Shown here: piece after piece, positions 29,718 to 41,032 of the stretch
How positions within the stretch are numbered: position 1 is the stretch's first letter
Layout of the letters: each line of letters begins with the position of its first letter
DNA from: Marinobacterium sediminicola
Lineage (GTDB): Bacteria > Pseudomonadota > Gammaproteobacteria > Pseudomonadales > Balneatricaceae
Direction of reading: 5' to 3'
DNA length: 64,000 nt
Assembly: GCF_022343685.1 (NCBI RefSeq)
Contig: NZ_CP092123.1
Coordinates: 2,914,001 to 2,978,000, forward strand
Position numbers and translations under genes: made by a program
Notes under the pieces: model-generated
Database searches by the model: none
What the model was told of the DNA's origin: nothing
Seen by the model: only the letters and a program-made list of their open reading frames with translations

Positions 29718-30323
29718 TCAGCTGTTTTTAATGATTATCGACTGCTGCCAGATCGGGATATCGAACTGTTGCAACAGAGCGGCCGTTTGCATCAGCGGCA
29801 ACCCTACAACTGCAGAGTAACTGCCTTCGATGCCGCGTACCAGCACCGCTCCCAATCCTTGTATGCCATAAGCTCCGGCCTTGTCGCAAGGCTCCCCGGT
29901 GCGCCAGTACGCCCGACAACGGGCCTCATCCAGTTCGACAAAGGCAACGTCCGTAATGACTGTCTCGACACACTGCCGCTGATCATCCACAAGCGCGACC
30001 GCAGTCATGACCTGATGCTGACGACCAGACAGCAGCATCAGCATGCGCACCGCATCCGCTTCATCGACCGGCTTGCCCAAAATGCATCCATCCACAACCA
30101 CGCTGGTATCTGACCCCAATACGACCGTGCCCGGATTAAGCTGCTGGCAGGCGCGCGCCTTTTCCAGTGCCAATCGTTCCACATAGGCACGCGGGGGTTC
30201 ATCCGGCAGTGGGGTTTCATCAATATCCACCGGACGGCAGGTAAACTCTACACCGATCTGAGACAGAAGCTCACGACGACGCGGAGAAGCAGATGCAAGG
30301 ATCAGTTCAGGCATAACACTCAT
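29718..30323 (-). CDS. maf: Maf family nucleotide pyrophosphatase
   Basis: A 201-residue Maf/YhdE-type protein, with [17 protein letters not shown] at the N-terminus and [14 protein letters not shown] near residue 75. These enzymes hydrolyse dTTP/UTP or modified nucleotides and have been linked to septation. The ATG at 30323 overlaps the mreD stop (ATGA) and is preferred; the ATG at 30314 would give 198 residues and better matches many annotated relatives. The reading frame is also open further upstream within mreD, without support. Confidence 0.93.
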   Translation of the reverse strand: MSVMPELILASASPRRRELLSQIGVEFTCRPVDIDETPLPDEPPRAYVERLALEKARACQQLNPGTVVLGSDTSVVVDGCILGKPVDEADAVRMLMLLSGRQHQVMTAVALVDDQRQCVETVITDVAFVELDEARCRAYWRTGEPCDKAGAYGIQGLGAVLVRGIEGSYSAVVGLPLMQTAALLQQFDIPIWQQSIIIKNS

Positions 30324-30808
30324 TGAATATAGAAGGTGTGGCGCACGGCGCGCAGCAGAAGGTACAACCAGGGCCAAACCAGGGCACTGACCAGGGACGG
30401 CAACAGAAACAGCAGGGAGTCACCGGTGGTGCCCGTGATGCTTTGCATCCAATGAAACAGCAACTGATTGATACCGACCAGTACCAGCACCATCAGGGAC
30501 TGCTGCCAGAGCGGGAACATGCGCAGGCGTTTATACAAGACAAGCACAAAAAAGGCGATCAGGGTGAGGGAAAGAGCACTCAGACCCAGCACGCTGCCGC
30601 GTACCACGTCGAGCAGCACACCGAGCATGAAGGCACTGCCCAACCCGACACGGTGCGGCAGCGCCATCACCCAGTAAATCAAAATCAGGACGATCCATTC
30701 CGGCCGCGCCCACACGAGCATTTCCGGCAACGGCATCTGGCTAAGTACCATGCCGACCAGAAAGGTGGCAAAGATAATCAACCCGCCGCCGCCACGCTGT
30801 TCAGCCAT
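30320..30808 (-). CDS. mreD: Rod shape-determining protein MreD
   Basis: A 162-residue inner membrane protein with about five membrane segments. The ATG at 30808 overlaps the mreC stop by eight bases and gives the usual family length; longer reading in the same frame is within mreC. MreD binds MreC and is part of the elongasome that guides cell wall growth. Low sequence conservation is normal; order mreB-mreC-mreD is decisive. Confidence 0.93.
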   Translation of the reverse strand: MAEQRGGGGLIIFATFLVGMVLSQMPLPEMLVWARPEWIVLILIYWVMALPHRVGLGSAFMLGVLLDVVRGSVLGLSALSLTLIAFFVLVLYKRLRMFPLWQQSLMVLVLVGINQLLFHWMQSITGTTGDSLLFLLPSLVSALVWPWLYLLLRAVRHTFYIQ

Positions 30809-31655
30809 CCACGGCCCCTTTTGCAAGCCCGGCGGGTTCAACGCGGTAATCCACCAGCAGCAGGTGGCGGCTGCGATCCAAACGCGCTGTTGGCTCAGCC
30901 TTGACAAGCGTAAACGGACGACCTGGGTCCCGGATCACTTCCTTGACTCGTGCCACCGGATAGCCTCGCGGGAAACGACCGCCCAGCCCGGATGTTACCA
31001 ACAGGTCACCTTCGCGGATATCAGCCGTATCCGGCACATGTTCCAGTTCAAGCTCATCCAGCGCGCCCTTGCCGAGAGCGATGGCGCGAAAACCGTTGCG
31101 ATTGACTTCAACCGGAATGGCTGAGCGGGCATCGGTGATCAGCATGGTGCGGTTGGTATAGTGAGCCAGTGATACCACCTGTCCCATGACACCGCCGGCA
31201 TCCAGCACCGGCTGGCCGGCAAAGACGCCGTCCTCAGAGCCTTTGTTCAGAATCACTTCGTGCTGGAAAGGGTCAGGGTTCACGCCGATCAACTCAACCA
31301 GACGCGTTTCAGGCTCCAACCGTTCACCGGCCCCCAAAAGCTCACGCAAGCGGATATTCTCTGCCGCCAGCGCTGCCATCTGTTGAACCTTACGCTCTAG
31401 CACCAGCGCTTCGGATTTGAGTGCCTCGTTCTCCCGCACCAGACTGGCACGATCGACCAGCACATCCGAAAGGCTGTCTGCTACCCGGGTAGGAATATCG
31501 ACGACCCACTGCAGCGGCGTCACCAACAACGAAAGCCAGGCACGCCCCTCTTTCAATTTCGGCCAGTTCAAGTCGGCCACAATCAGCAGGCCGGCCAGCA
31601 CGACCAGCAGCAGAAACAGACGGCGCGGAGAGCGACCGCGGAAAATGGGATTAAT
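30801..31655 (-). CDS. mreC: Rod shape-determining protein MreC, apparent ATT start
   Basis: A 284-residue bitopic protein with N-terminal membrane helix, coiled coil (about 65-110, with LVRENEALKSEALVLERKV) and a periplasmic beta domain with EVILNKGSEDGVFAGQPV. The first ATG/GTG-type codon in the frame is GTG at 31601, inside the membrane helix, with no basic N-terminus. Upstream, the frame continues to an in-frame TGA at 31661-31659; between them is ATT at 31655, six bases after GGAGG. Starting there gives the family-like N-terminus PIFRGRSPRRLFLLLVV. I therefore annotate an ATT start. A start at 31601 (266 residues) is the alternative. Confidence 0.88.
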   Translation of the reverse strand: MNPIFRGRSPRRLFLLLVVLAGLLIVADLNWPKLKEGRAWLSLLVTPLQWVVDIPTRVADSLSDVLVDRASLVRENEALKSEALVLERKVQQMAALAAENIRLRELLGAGERLEPETRLVELIGVNPDPFQHEVILNKGSEDGVFAGQPVLDAGGVMGQVVSLAHYTNRTMLITDARSAIPVEVNRNGFRAIALGKGALDELELEHVPDTADIREGDLLVTSGLGGRFPRGYPVARVKEVIRDPGRPFTLVKAEPTARLDRSRHLLLVDYRVEPAGLAKGAVDG

Positions 31656-31668
31656 GGCTCACCTCCCG
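31656..31668 (-). promoter_or_regulatory. Strong Shine-Dalgarno deciding the mreC start
   Basis: On the minus strand GGGAGGTGAGCC directly precedes ATT. GGAGG ends six bases before the ATT, ideal spacing. No ATG, GTG or TTG lies at a suitable distance in the mreC frame; the stop TGA overlaps this site and excludes any start further upstream. Confidence 0.75.
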
Positions 31669-31730
31669 GACAACCGTCCACCGTCGCCGGGTACCCCATT
31701 CAAATTCACGCTGTCCGCGCACCGCCACCG

Positions 31731-32789
<1,059 letters not shown>

Positions 32790-32967
32790 TTAGGCGGAGC
32801 GGCCGCTAGTCTGAAAGCACACAACTCTAACAACGGCAGGGATTTTGGGCAAGGTACAAACATGCTATCTTATGCGCCATTCACCCTTTCCAAATTCAAT
32901 CGCGACGGGGCTTTCGGCGTTAAGCCGCCCTCAAGCGGACAGACTGATCAAAGCGAGAAGCGGACCT

Positions 32968-33255
32968 ATGTCACTGGACCGATCCGATGTGGAACAGATA
33001 GCCCATCTGGCACGATTGCAGATCGATGCGGCCGATATCGACAGCTACGGCCAATCCCTCAACAGCATTCTGAGTCTGGTGGACCAGATGCAGGCCACCA
33101 ACACCGAAGGGGTCGAGCCCCTGGCTCATCCCCTGGACGCCGTACAGCGCCTGCGTGCCGACGAGGTTACCGAAAGCAACCAGCGTGAAGTACTGCAATC
33201 GGTCGCACCCGCCACCGAGGAAGGGCTCTTCCTGGTACCCAAGGTCATCGAATAA
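32968..33255 (+). CDS. gatC: Asp/Glu-tRNA amidotransferase subunit C
   Basis: A 95-residue GatC subunit that supports folding of GatA and its interface with GatB. The start at 32968 ([19 protein letters not shown]) is the one giving the normal length; the reading frame upstream is open by chance. The central [19 protein letters not shown] is family-typical. It lies 27 bases before gatA. The amidotransferase makes Gln-tRNA or Asn-tRNA from mischarged precursors, depending on which synthetases the cell lacks. Confidence 0.95.
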   Translation: MSLDRSDVEQIAHLARLQIDAADIDSYGQSLNSILSLVDQMQATNTEGVEPLAHPLDAVQRLRADEVTESNQREVLQSVAPATEEGLFLVPKVIE

Positions 33256-33282
33256 TCCGCCCTCAGGTTCAAGGACATCGAC

Positions 33283-34740
33283 ATGTTTGACAAGACACTT
33301 GCCGAGCTCGCCCAAGGGCTGGAGCGCGGCGATTTCAGCAGCAGCGAGCTGACCCAGGCCTACCTGCAGCGTATCAACGCGCTGGACAGCCGGTACAATT
33401 CATTCATTACCGTCACCGAAGAACAGGCACTGGCTCAGGCCAAGGCCGCTGATGAGGCCCGTGCCGCGGGCAACGCCGGTGCATTGTGCGGTCTGCCGAT
33501 CGCACACAAGGATCTGTTCTGCACCCAGGGAGTACGCACCTCCAGTGCATCAAAAATGCTGGACAACTTCGTTTCCCCTTATGACGCGACCATTGTCAGC
33601 CGGCTGAAGAACGCCGGCACCGTCATGCTGGGCAAGTTGAACATGGACGAATTCGCCATGGGCTCCTCCAACGAAAGCAGCTTCTACGGCGCCGTTCGCA
33701 ACCCCTGGGATGCCGAGCGCGTCCCGGGCGGCTCGTCCGGCGGCTCCGCGGCAGCCGTAGCGGCAAGGCTGACCCCTGCGGCCACTGGCTCTGACACCGG
33801 TGGTTCTATCCGTCAACCGGCAGCTCTGTGCGGCATTACCGGTCTCAAGCCGACCTACGGCCGTGTATCCCGCTATGGCATGATCGCCTTCGCTTCTTCA
33901 CTGGATCAGGCGGGCCCCATGGCACAGACCGCCGAAGACTGCGGCATGATCCTGAATGCCATGGCCGGTTTCGATCCCATGGATTCCACCAGCGCCGAGC
34001 GCGACATGGAAGACTTCACCGCGGCACTCAACCAGCCACTGGCCGGTCTGAAAATCGGCCTGCCCAAGGAGTACTTTTCCGAGGCGCTGGACGCCGGTGT
34101 CGCCGAGCAGGTGCGTAACGCAGTGACCGAGTTCGAGAAACTGGGCGCGACCGTCAAAGAAGTCAGCCTGCCCAACACCGAACTGTGCATCCCGGCCTAC
34201 TACATCCTGGCCCCGGCAGAAGCGTCCTCCAACCTGTCCCGTTTTGACGGCGTACGCTACGGCTACCGTTGCGATAACCCGGTCGATCTGGAAGACCTGT
34301 ACAAGCGCAGCCGCGGCGAAGGCTTCGGCGCCGAGGTCAAGCGCCGCATCATGGTGGGCACCTACGCCCTGTCCGCGGGCTATTACGACGCCTATTACCG
34401 CAAGGCGCAGCAGATTCGCCGCATGATTCAACAGGACTTCATCAACGTGCTCAACGACGTCGATGTCATCATGGGGCCGACCACACCCCACCCGGCATTC
34501 AAACTGGGCGAGAAGAGCAGTGATCCGGTCTCCATGTACATGGAAGACATCTTCACCCTGTCACTGAACCTGGCAGGCCTGCCGGGCATCTCTGTACCCT
34601 GCGGCCAGACCGGCGGTCTACCGGTGGGCCTGCAGATCATCGGCAACTACTTCGCCGAGGCCAAGCTGCTCAACATCGCACACCAGTTCCAGCAGACAAC
34701 TGACTGGCATAAACAGATCCCGGCCGGAGTGGAGGTGTAA
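33283..34740 (+). CDS. gatA: Asp/Glu-tRNA amidotransferase subunit A
   Basis: A 485-residue amidase signature enzyme that releases ammonia from glutamine or asparagine. The Ser-cisSer-Lys triad is visible as Lys76 (IAHKDLF), Ser151 in PGGSSGGS and Ser175 in GSDTGGS, with the spacing of known GatA. AAGGA precedes the ATG. The ammonia passes through a tunnel to GatB. It is followed by gatB after two bases. Confidence 0.97.
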   Translation: MFDKTLAELAQGLERGDFSSSELTQAYLQRINALDSRYNSFITVTEEQALAQAKAADEARAAGNAGALCGLPIAHKDLFCTQGVRTSSASKMLDNFVSPYDATIVSRLKNAGTVMLGKLNMDEFAMGSSNESSFYGAVRNPWDAERVPGGSSGGSAAAVAARLTPAATGSDTGGSIRQPAALCGITGLKPTYGRVSRYGMIAFASSLDQAGPMAQTAEDCGMILNAMAGFDPMDSTSAERDMEDFTAALNQPLAGLKIGLPKEYFSEALDAGVAEQVRNAVTEFEKLGATVKEVSLPNTELCIPAYYILAPAEASSNLSRFDGVRYGYRCDNPVDLEDLYKRSRGEGFGAEVKRRIMVGTYALSAGYYDAYYRKAQQIRRMIQQDFINVLNDVDVIMGPTTPHPAFKLGEKSSDPVSMYMEDIFTLSLNLAGLPGISVPCGQTGGLPVGLQIIGNYFAEAKLLNIAHQFQQTTDWHKQIPAGVEV

Positions 34741-34742
34741 TC

Positions 34743-36197
34743 ATGGAATGGGAAGTTGTTATCGGTCTGGAGATCCACGTCCAGCTCGCCACCAAGACCA
34801 AGATTTTCTCGGGCGCCAGCACCGCTTTCGGTGCCGAGCCCAACACCCAGGCCTGTGCCGTTGATCTGGCCCTGCCCGGCACCCTGCCGGTGTTCAACGA
34901 GAACGCGCTGCGCATGGCGGTGATGTTCGGACTGGCGGTCAACGCCGAGATCGGCAAGCGCTCCGTATTCGAGCGCAAGAACTATTTCTATCCGGACCTG
35001 CCCAAGGGCTACCAGACCACCCAGCTGGCTGAGCCGATTGTCGGACCGGGCTTTGTCGACATCGAAACCGATGAGGGTGTACAGCGCCGCGTGCGCATCC
35101 ATCACGCTCATCTGGAAGAGGACGCCGGCAAGTCGCTGCATGAAGATTTCCACGGCATGTCCGGCATCGACCTCAACCGTGCCGGCACCCCGCTGGTCGA
35201 GATCGTGTCCGAGCCGGATATGCGTTCCTCCAAGGAAGCCGCAGCCTACGCACGCAAGATCCACGCCATCGTCACCACGCTGGGCATCTGCGACGGCAAC
35301 ATGGCCGAAGGCTCCATGCGCTGTGACTGCAACGTATCCGTACGCCCGAAGGGCCAGGAAGAGCTGGGCACCCGCACCGAGCTGAAGAACATCAACTCAT
35401 TCCGCTTCATCGAACGCGCCATCGACACTGAAGTGGCGCGCCAGATCGACCTGATCGAAGATGGCGGCAAGGTGGTGCAGGAAACGCGCCTGTACGATCC
35501 GGATAAAAACGAAACCCGCAGCATGCGTTCCAAGGAAGAAGCCAACGACTACCGTTACTTCCCCTGTCCGGACCTGCTGCCTGTGATCATCGACGACAGC
35601 TACATTGAAGCAATCCGCGAAACGCTGCCGGAGCTGCCGGATGCCCGCCGTGATCGTTTCATGAGCGAGTACAGCCTGTCCGAATACGATGCAGGCGTGC
35701 TGTCTGCCTACCGCCCCCAGGCCGACTACTACGAACAGGTCGTCAAGCAGTCCGGCGATGCCAAGCTGGCCGCCAACTGGGTGATGGGCGAACTGGCCAA
35801 GTTCCTCAACCAGAACGACACCGATATCAAGGACAGCCCGGTCAGCGCCGAACAACTCGGAGGACTGCTGGTCCGCATCAAGGACAACACCATCTCCGGC
35901 AACATCGCCAAGAAGGTGTTCGAGATCATGTGGAGCAAGGGCGGCAGCGCTGACGAGATCATCGAAGCCGAAGGCCTGAAACAGGTTACCGACACCGGCG
36001 CGATCGAAAAGATCGTCGACGAGGTGATCGCCAATGCCGACAAACAGGTGGAGCAGTACAAGGCCGCCGAACCGGACAAGCGCGGCAAGATGATCGGTTT
36101 CTTCATGGGCCAGGTGATGAAGGCGACCGGCGGCAAGGCCAACCCGGGCGCCGTTACCGGCATCCTGAAGCAAAAGCTGGACGCGCTCTGCGACTGA
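34743..36197 (+). CDS. gatB: Asp/Glu-tRNA amidotransferase subunit B
   Basis: A 484-residue subunit that binds the mischarged tRNA, activates the carboxylate with ATP and amidates it. The N-terminal [12 protein letters not shown] and the segment [16 protein letters not shown] are diagnostic; the C-terminal YqeY-like tail domain (about 335-480, with [15 protein letters not shown]) is complete. Note that a free-standing YqeY is encoded at 61.6 kb. Followed by an intrinsic terminator. Confidence 0.97.
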   Translation: MEWEVVIGLEIHVQLATKTKIFSGASTAFGAEPNTQACAVDLALPGTLPVFNENALRMAVMFGLAVNAEIGKRSVFERKNYFYPDLPKGYQTTQLAEPIVGPGFVDIETDEGVQRRVRIHHAHLEEDAGKSLHEDFHGMSGIDLNRAGTPLVEIVSEPDMRSSKEAAAYARKIHAIVTTLGICDGNMAEGSMRCDCNVSVRPKGQEELGTRTELKNINSFRFIERAIDTEVARQIDLIEDGGKVVQETRLYDPDKNETRSMRSKEEANDYRYFPCPDLLPVIIDDSYIEAIRETLPELPDARRDRFMSEYSLSEYDAGVLSAYRPQADYYEQVVKQSGDAKLAANWVMGELAKFLNQNDTDIKDSPVSAEQLGGLLVRIKDNTISGNIAKKVFEIMWSKGGSADEIIEAEGLKQVTDTGAIEKIVDEVIANADKQVEQYKAAEPDKRGKMIGFFMGQVMKATGGKANPGAVTGILKQKLDALCD

Positions 36198-36220
36198 TAG
36201 CGCTGATCACACCCCATACA

Positions 36221-36257
36221 AAAGACCGGCCTTCCGCGATGGAGGCCGGTCTTTTTG
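36221..36257 (+). terminator. Intrinsic terminator after gatB
   Basis: A perfect 12-bp stem (AAAGACCGGCCT at 36221-36232, complement at 36243-36254) with a 10-base loop ends in a T run on the plus strand. It may also end the convergent lipoprotein transcript. Confidence 0.93.
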
Positions 36258-36287
36258 TTTTCTGCCACAATACATGTGATCAAAGCA

Positions 36288-36875
36288 TCAATAGGGCTCG
36301 CGACCAACAAAGCTGCAGTCCAGCTCTCCCTTGAGGAAACCGTCAGAGTCGATCTGCCGCAGCATGCCACGGCGATAGTCTCGATAATGCCCAACAGCCA
36401 CAACACAGGCCTCTGGTTGATGCCGAGCAGCATACTCGCCAGGACAGATCTGTACACGCTGACCATCAAACCAGGCAATGGCTTCACGAGCCCGCGAGGA
36501 CCGGCCTGTCTCGTAAAGATCAACCTTCATGCGCACCCCCAGCACCAAATCCAGCGCAGCCGGTTCAAGCCGCCTCCACTTCCCTGATCGGTGATGACTG
36601 ACCGGCTCCAGCACACACTGGACCCGTTCACCATATTTAGCCTGGTGCCTCAGCAGCATCAGCTTATTGGCAGCCTCACGCGCTTCTTCAGCGCGCGCCT
36701 CGGCTTCCCGAGCCAACCTGAGATTACGCGCCTGATCCAGCTCAGCCTGTTTCTGGCTCGCCTCAAGCTTTTGCTGTGGTGATAGCTCTCGCCAGCTTTC
36801 CTCGTCCAATCCAAGTGGATAGGTCGTGCAACCCGAAAGGGCAATCGCCAGCACAATCGGTGAAAAAGCGCGCAT
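36288..36875 (-). CDS. Putative lipoprotein with coiled coil, unknown function
   Basis: A 195-residue protein that I do not recognise. The ATG at 36875 gives a lipoprotein signal ending in the lipobox LSGC with Cys16; residues 17-18 are Thr-Thr, so outer membrane retention is plausible. A charged, alanine-rich helix follows (about 30-75, LDQARNLRLAREAEARAEEAREA), then a basic C-terminal half with two cysteines in CVLEPV and ICPGEYA and another pair near the end, perhaps disulfide bonded. It stands alone between the gatB terminator and gph. AGGA is found about ten bases before the ATG. Confidence 0.7.
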   Translation of the reverse strand: MRAFSPIVLAIALSGCTTYPLGLDEESWRELSPQQKLEASQKQAELDQARNLRLAREAEARAEEAREAANKLMLLRHQAKYGERVQCVLEPVSHHRSGKWRRLEPAALDLVLGVRMKVDLYETGRSSRAREAIAWFDGQRVQICPGEYAARHQPEACVVAVGHYRDYRRGMLRQIDSDGFLKGELDCSFVGREPY

Positions 36876-37005
36876 CAGTCCAGATTCCTTTTTTGGCTGA
36901 GGGTTAATATCCAATACGTCGGTCAAGCTGCCTTACCATGCCAGGACCTATTCACAGATACCTGGCAATCCAATTGAGCGAACCATCCGGCTATCTGGAC
37001 GCCTT

Positions 37006-37686
37006 TCACATCAACTCGGCAAAACTGTCCACAACCCGGTCGGGCGAGCAGGCTTCCACTGGCTCTCCGTGGTTATAACCATAACTGACGCAGATCACCG
37101 GGCAGCCAGCAGCACGTGCAGCCACCACGTCGTTGCGGGAGTCCCCCAGCATAAGTGCCTGTTCCGGTGCGCAGCCTGCCGCTTCAAGGACGGTCAGCAG
37201 CGGCAGGGGATCAGGTTTTTTCACCGGCAGGCTGTCGCCGCCCAGCACCTGATCGAAATAGTGATCAATACTCAGCGCCTTGAGCAGCGGCGTGGTAAAC
37301 GCTATCGGCTTGTTGGTGATGACCGCCATGGGCACACTGGCCTGCCGCAAGCAGGCAAGCAGCTCTTCCACACCCGGGTACAGCTTGCTGTAGCGTCCAT
37401 TGCTTTGCGCATATGCCGCCAGAAAGACATCAAAAGCCGCCTGGAACAACTCAGGCTCCACTGCCTCCTCGGTCGGGTACATCTCGCCACTGAGGGCACG
37501 CTTAACCAGCACCTGCGCGCCGTTGCCCACCCACTGACGCACCCGGTCTTCACCCGCAGGCTCTCGCCCAAGCGCTTGCAGCATGTTATCCACAGCAGCC
37601 GTCAGATCCAGAGCACTGTCTACCAGCGTGCCATCCAGATCAAACATCACGCAGGCAGGCAGCTCTCCATTAAACAGGCTTCGCAT
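37006..37686 (-). CDS. gph: Phosphoglycolate phosphatase (HAD family)
   Basis: A 226-residue HAD hydrolase with motif I FDLDGTLVDSALDL near residue 16 and MLGDSRNDVVAARAAG as the last motif. The enzyme clears 2-phosphoglycolate formed during DNA repair. The ATG at 37686 overlaps the rpe stop (TGATG). The rpe-gph pair is classical, and in many gammaproteobacteria trpE follows; here it does not, and an unknown lipoprotein is next. Other HAD phosphatases look similar, but the context supports Gph. Confidence 0.93.
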   Translation of the reverse strand: MRSLFNGELPACVMFDLDGTLVDSALDLTAAVDNMLQALGREPAGEDRVRQWVGNGAQVLVKRALSGEMYPTEEAVEPELFQAAFDVFLAAYAQSNGRYSKLYPGVEELLACLRQASVPMAVITNKPIAFTTPLLKALSIDHYFDQVLGGDSLPVKKPDPLPLLTVLEAAGCAPEQALMLGDSRNDVVAARAAGCPVICVSYGYNHGEPVEACSPDRVVDSFAELM

Positions 37687-38360
37687 CAACTGGATACCTT
37701 GGCCAGTTCAGCACGCATGTGCGCGATGGTGGCCGCGTAATCGCCGGTATTGAAGATGGCTGAACCGGCCACGAACGTATCGGCACCGGCTGCTGCAATC
37801 TCGGCGATATTGCCGATACCGACACCACCATCCACCTCCAGACGGATGTCAAAACCGCTGTCATCGATACGCTGGCGCACTTCACGCAGCTTGGTCAGAG
37901 TCGACGGGATAAACTTCTGGCCACCGAACCCCGGGTTGACCGACATCAGCAGAATCATGTCCACCTTGTCCATCACGTGGTCAAGGTAATGCAACGGAGT
38001 CGCCGGGTTGAATACCAGACCGGACTTGCAACCACCATCACGAATCATCTGCAGGGAACGGTCGATATGCTCAGATGCTTCCGGGTGGAAAGTGATGTAA
38101 CTGGCCCCCGCCTTGATGAATTCACCGATCATGTGATCTACCGGCTTGACCATCAGATGGACGTCGATCGGGGCTTCTATACCGTAGTCACGCAGCGCCT
38201 TGCACACCATGGGACCAATGGTCAGGTTGGGCACATAGTGGTTGTCCATCACGTCAAAGTGAACAATATCGGCACCTGCTGCCAATACGTTTTCGACCTC
38301 TTCACCCAAACGGGCAAAATCAGCAGAAAGGATGGAAGGAGCAATTTTGAAATCGGCCAT
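37686..38360 (-). CDS. rpe: Ribulose-phosphate 3-epimerase
   Basis: A 224-residue TIM-barrel epimerase that interconverts ribulose 5-phosphate and xylulose 5-phosphate. [14 protein letters not shown] starts near residue 5 and [16 protein letters not shown] is near 35; [14 protein letters not shown] is the second metal-site strand. Several in-frame ATGs (38366, 38384, 38393) precede; 38360 matches the N-terminus of homologues, but none has a clear ribosome binding site. Coupled to gph by a one-base overlap. Confidence 0.95.
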   Translation of the reverse strand: MADFKIAPSILSADFARLGEEVENVLAAGADIVHFDVMDNHYVPNLTIGPMVCKALRDYGIEAPIDVHLMVKPVDHMIGEFIKAGASYITFHPEASEHIDRSLQMIRDGGCKSGLVFNPATPLHYLDHVMDKVDMILLMSVNPGFGGQKFIPSTLTKLREVRQRIDDSGFDIRLEVDGGVGIGNIAEIAAAGADTFVAGSAIFNTGDYAATIAHMRAELAKVSS

Positions 38361-38470
38361 GGTCATTCGTTCGTTGGTTAACATTTGCGCCATTGTACCC
38401 CAAGGAGGACAGGGGATTCAGCCTCGAAAACAGGCTTGCGGGCCGGGAACGAAGGCTCGATAATCGTGGC

Positions 38471-39511
38471 ATGTTGAAATATGCCCCGCTTCTGCTCTGC
38501 ATCCTGAGTCCCCTGTGCCTGGCGGCCGAACAGCCACGCCACAGCGCCGGCATTGACGACGCCAACCGGCAGGTTCTGCAACAACTGGACAGCAGCCATG
38601 AATTGCTGGATATCCAGGCCAATGACGACCGATTCAGCCTGCTGTATCGGCCCGCCATGACCCCCAGGCCTCACGGTGCACTGCTGATCATTCCTGACCC
38701 TGGCACAGGTAAAGGCTGGCTGGAGCAAGTTCGAGCACTGACATCCTACCTGCCGGAACACGGCTGGTCCGTATTGGCGCTGGAGCCTCCAGCACCTCCT
38801 CTTCCTCAGCTGCCTGAGCGTTCTCTGCCGGTGATGACCGCCATTAAAACGTCACCCGGCAACGACTCGCCAGCAACAGCAGCAGAGACACCACCCCCTG
38901 CCGTCCCTGCGCCTACGGCTCCCCCGACCGAGGTAACTGCCGATTCTGCCGACATCACAACACCCCAGATACCGCCATACCCAGAGCAGTTGCAGCAACG
39001 GCTTGATCTGGCATGGCAGGCGCTGGAACAGCGGAACAAAGGCAAGCAACAGGTTCTGATTGGAATTGGCAAAGGCGCCATATGGAGTACCATACTTGCC
39101 ATCAAAGAAGGGAAAGACACCGCACTGGTTCTGATCAACCCGGCCCCTGACACCCTGGCGAAGACGTCACTGGAGACTTTGCTGACAGAGCTCGAATTCC
39201 ATCAGGTGCTCGACCTCTATTACGCTCCTCTTCCGGGCTACCCCGACGCCGAACCCAGTGCCGGCCTGCGACGACTTGAAGCTGCTCGTCTGGGGCTTAG
39301 CCGATATCATCAAAGCCGGTTACCCGGGGTATTCAGGGGATGGCATAGCGATATGCCTCGGCTGGCGAGACATGTTCGAGGCATGCTGGAGCGCACTCTA
39401 CTCAGCCACACCCCCAGAGATGAGCCCGAAACATCACCCGCCGATGGAGCACTTCCGCAAACACCCCCTGGACGGGCGGCCTTACGACAAGCGCCTCAGG
39501 CACAACGATGA
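38471..39511 (+). CDS. DUF3530-like alpha/beta hydrolase-fold protein
   Basis: A 346-residue exported protein with a signal peptide (about 1-18, CLAAEQ). The sequence around LYRPAMTPRPHGALLIIPDPGTGKGWLEQVRALTSYL-like region (residues 59-95) and QQVLIGIGKGAIWSTILA-like region (194-210) resembles the DUF3530 family, which has an alpha/beta hydrolase fold. At the nucleophile elbow I read GIGKG (198-202), without Ser, Cys or Asp, so it may not be a hydrolase. Residues 104-170 are a proline, alanine and threonine-rich insertion, probably a flexible linker. The C-terminus is low complexity. Its 3-prime end is one base from convergent djlA. Confidence 0.7.
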   Translation: MLKYAPLLLCILSPLCLAAEQPRHSAGIDDANRQVLQQLDSSHELLDIQANDDRFSLLYRPAMTPRPHGALLIIPDPGTGKGWLEQVRALTSYLPEHGWSVLALEPPAPPLPQLPERSLPVMTAIKTSPGNDSPATAAETPPPAVPAPTAPPTEVTADSADITTPQIPPYPEQLQQRLDLAWQALEQRNKGKQQVLIGIGKGAIWSTILAIKEGKDTALVLINPAPDTLAKTSLETLLTELEFHQVLDLYYAPLPGYPDAEPSAGLRRLEAARLGLSRYHQSRLPGVFRGWHSDMPRLARHVRGMLERTLLSHTPRDEPETSPADGALPQTPPGRAALRQAPQAQR

Positions 39512-39512
39512 C

Positions 39513-40334
39513 TCAGCGCATCCCTCGGGCTGCCTTGATGCGGTCATAGGCTGCCTGAATTTCCTGAGTTTTCTCCTTGGCCAGCTGCACCATATCTTCC
39601 GGCAGTCCTTTAGCGATGAGCTTGTCAGGGTGGTGCTGACTCATGAGTTTGCGCCAGGCTTTTTTCACCTCGGCGTCACTGGCCTCGGCACTGACACCGA
39701 TAACACCGTAGGCATCGGCCAGCAAACTCGCATCGTTCACGCCACCGCCATGCTGATGGGAGTCCCAGGAATGGCGGCGAAAGGCATCCTCAGCCCTCAT
39801 CCGCGACATCAGCAACTCCACTTCCTGCTGTGAAAACTGCAAGTGAGCAAACACTTGTTGCAGTACTGCCTGCTCCGCCGCACTGACTTCCCCATCTGCC
39901 ATGGCCGCCTGTAGCTGGATTTCCACGAACATCAGCTTCACGGCCGCACGCTGACGCAGCAGAATCGCCAGTGGCCGCATTACTTCAGCGATATCGAAAG
40001 CTTCACTCTTGCCTTCGTTGAAGCACTCGATCGCTTCCATTCGACGCGCTTCACTTAACCCCATGCGCGTCATGACTTCACGTGCAAAAGCAATCTCGCT
40101 TTCACTGACCCGGCCATCGGCCTTGGCCAACTTACCCATCACGCAGAAGGTCGCGCGAAAAAACAGCTGCTGAGGGTTATAGGCTCTGAGCTTGTTGCTC
40201 AGTGAGCGCTGCAACAGAAACCCGACAGTACCTCCGAGCAACAACCCTATCGGACCTCCGGTCAACAGACCAATGAGTCCCCCCACTATCAGACCGGTGC
40301 GAAACTGTTTCAGTTGGGCGATCAAGTCCTGCAT
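39513..40334 (-). CDS. djlA: Co-chaperone DjlA
   Basis: A 273-residue membrane-anchored J-protein. A glycine-rich N-terminal transmembrane segment (about 15-40, GGLIGLLTGGPIGLLLGG) is followed by a TerB-like helical domain (about 55-170) and a C-terminal J domain with HPDK (QHHPDKLIAKG). In E. coli DjlA works with DnaK and affects colanic acid through Rcs signalling. The order murU-djlA is common in Pseudomonas relatives. 11 bases after murU. Confidence 0.94.
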   Translation of the reverse strand: MQDLIAQLKQFRTGLIVGGLIGLLTGGPIGLLLGGTVGFLLQRSLSNKLRAYNPQQLFFRATFCVMGKLAKADGRVSESEIAFAREVMTRMGLSEARRMEAIECFNEGKSEAFDIAEVMRPLAILLRQRAAVKLMFVEIQLQAAMADGEVSAAEQAVLQQVFAHLQFSQQEVELLMSRMRAEDAFRRHSWDSHQHGGGVNDASLLADAYGVIGVSAEASDAEVKKAWRKLMSQHHPDKLIAKGLPEDMVQLAKEKTQEIQAAYDRIKAARGMR

Positions 40335-40345
40335 GCTCTCTCCTC

Positions 40346-41032
<687 letters not shown>

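Noticed and set aside
28125-30113. 662-codon open frame on the plus strand opposite yhdP, rng and maf
   Set aside because: Fully antisense to strongly supported genes and without recognisable domains; it is a by-product of GC-rich codon use.
38393-38470. Longer start for the DUF3530 gene overlapping the rpe 5-prime region
   Set aside because: It would put 26 charged residues in front of a clean signal peptide; the ATG at 38471 is preferred.
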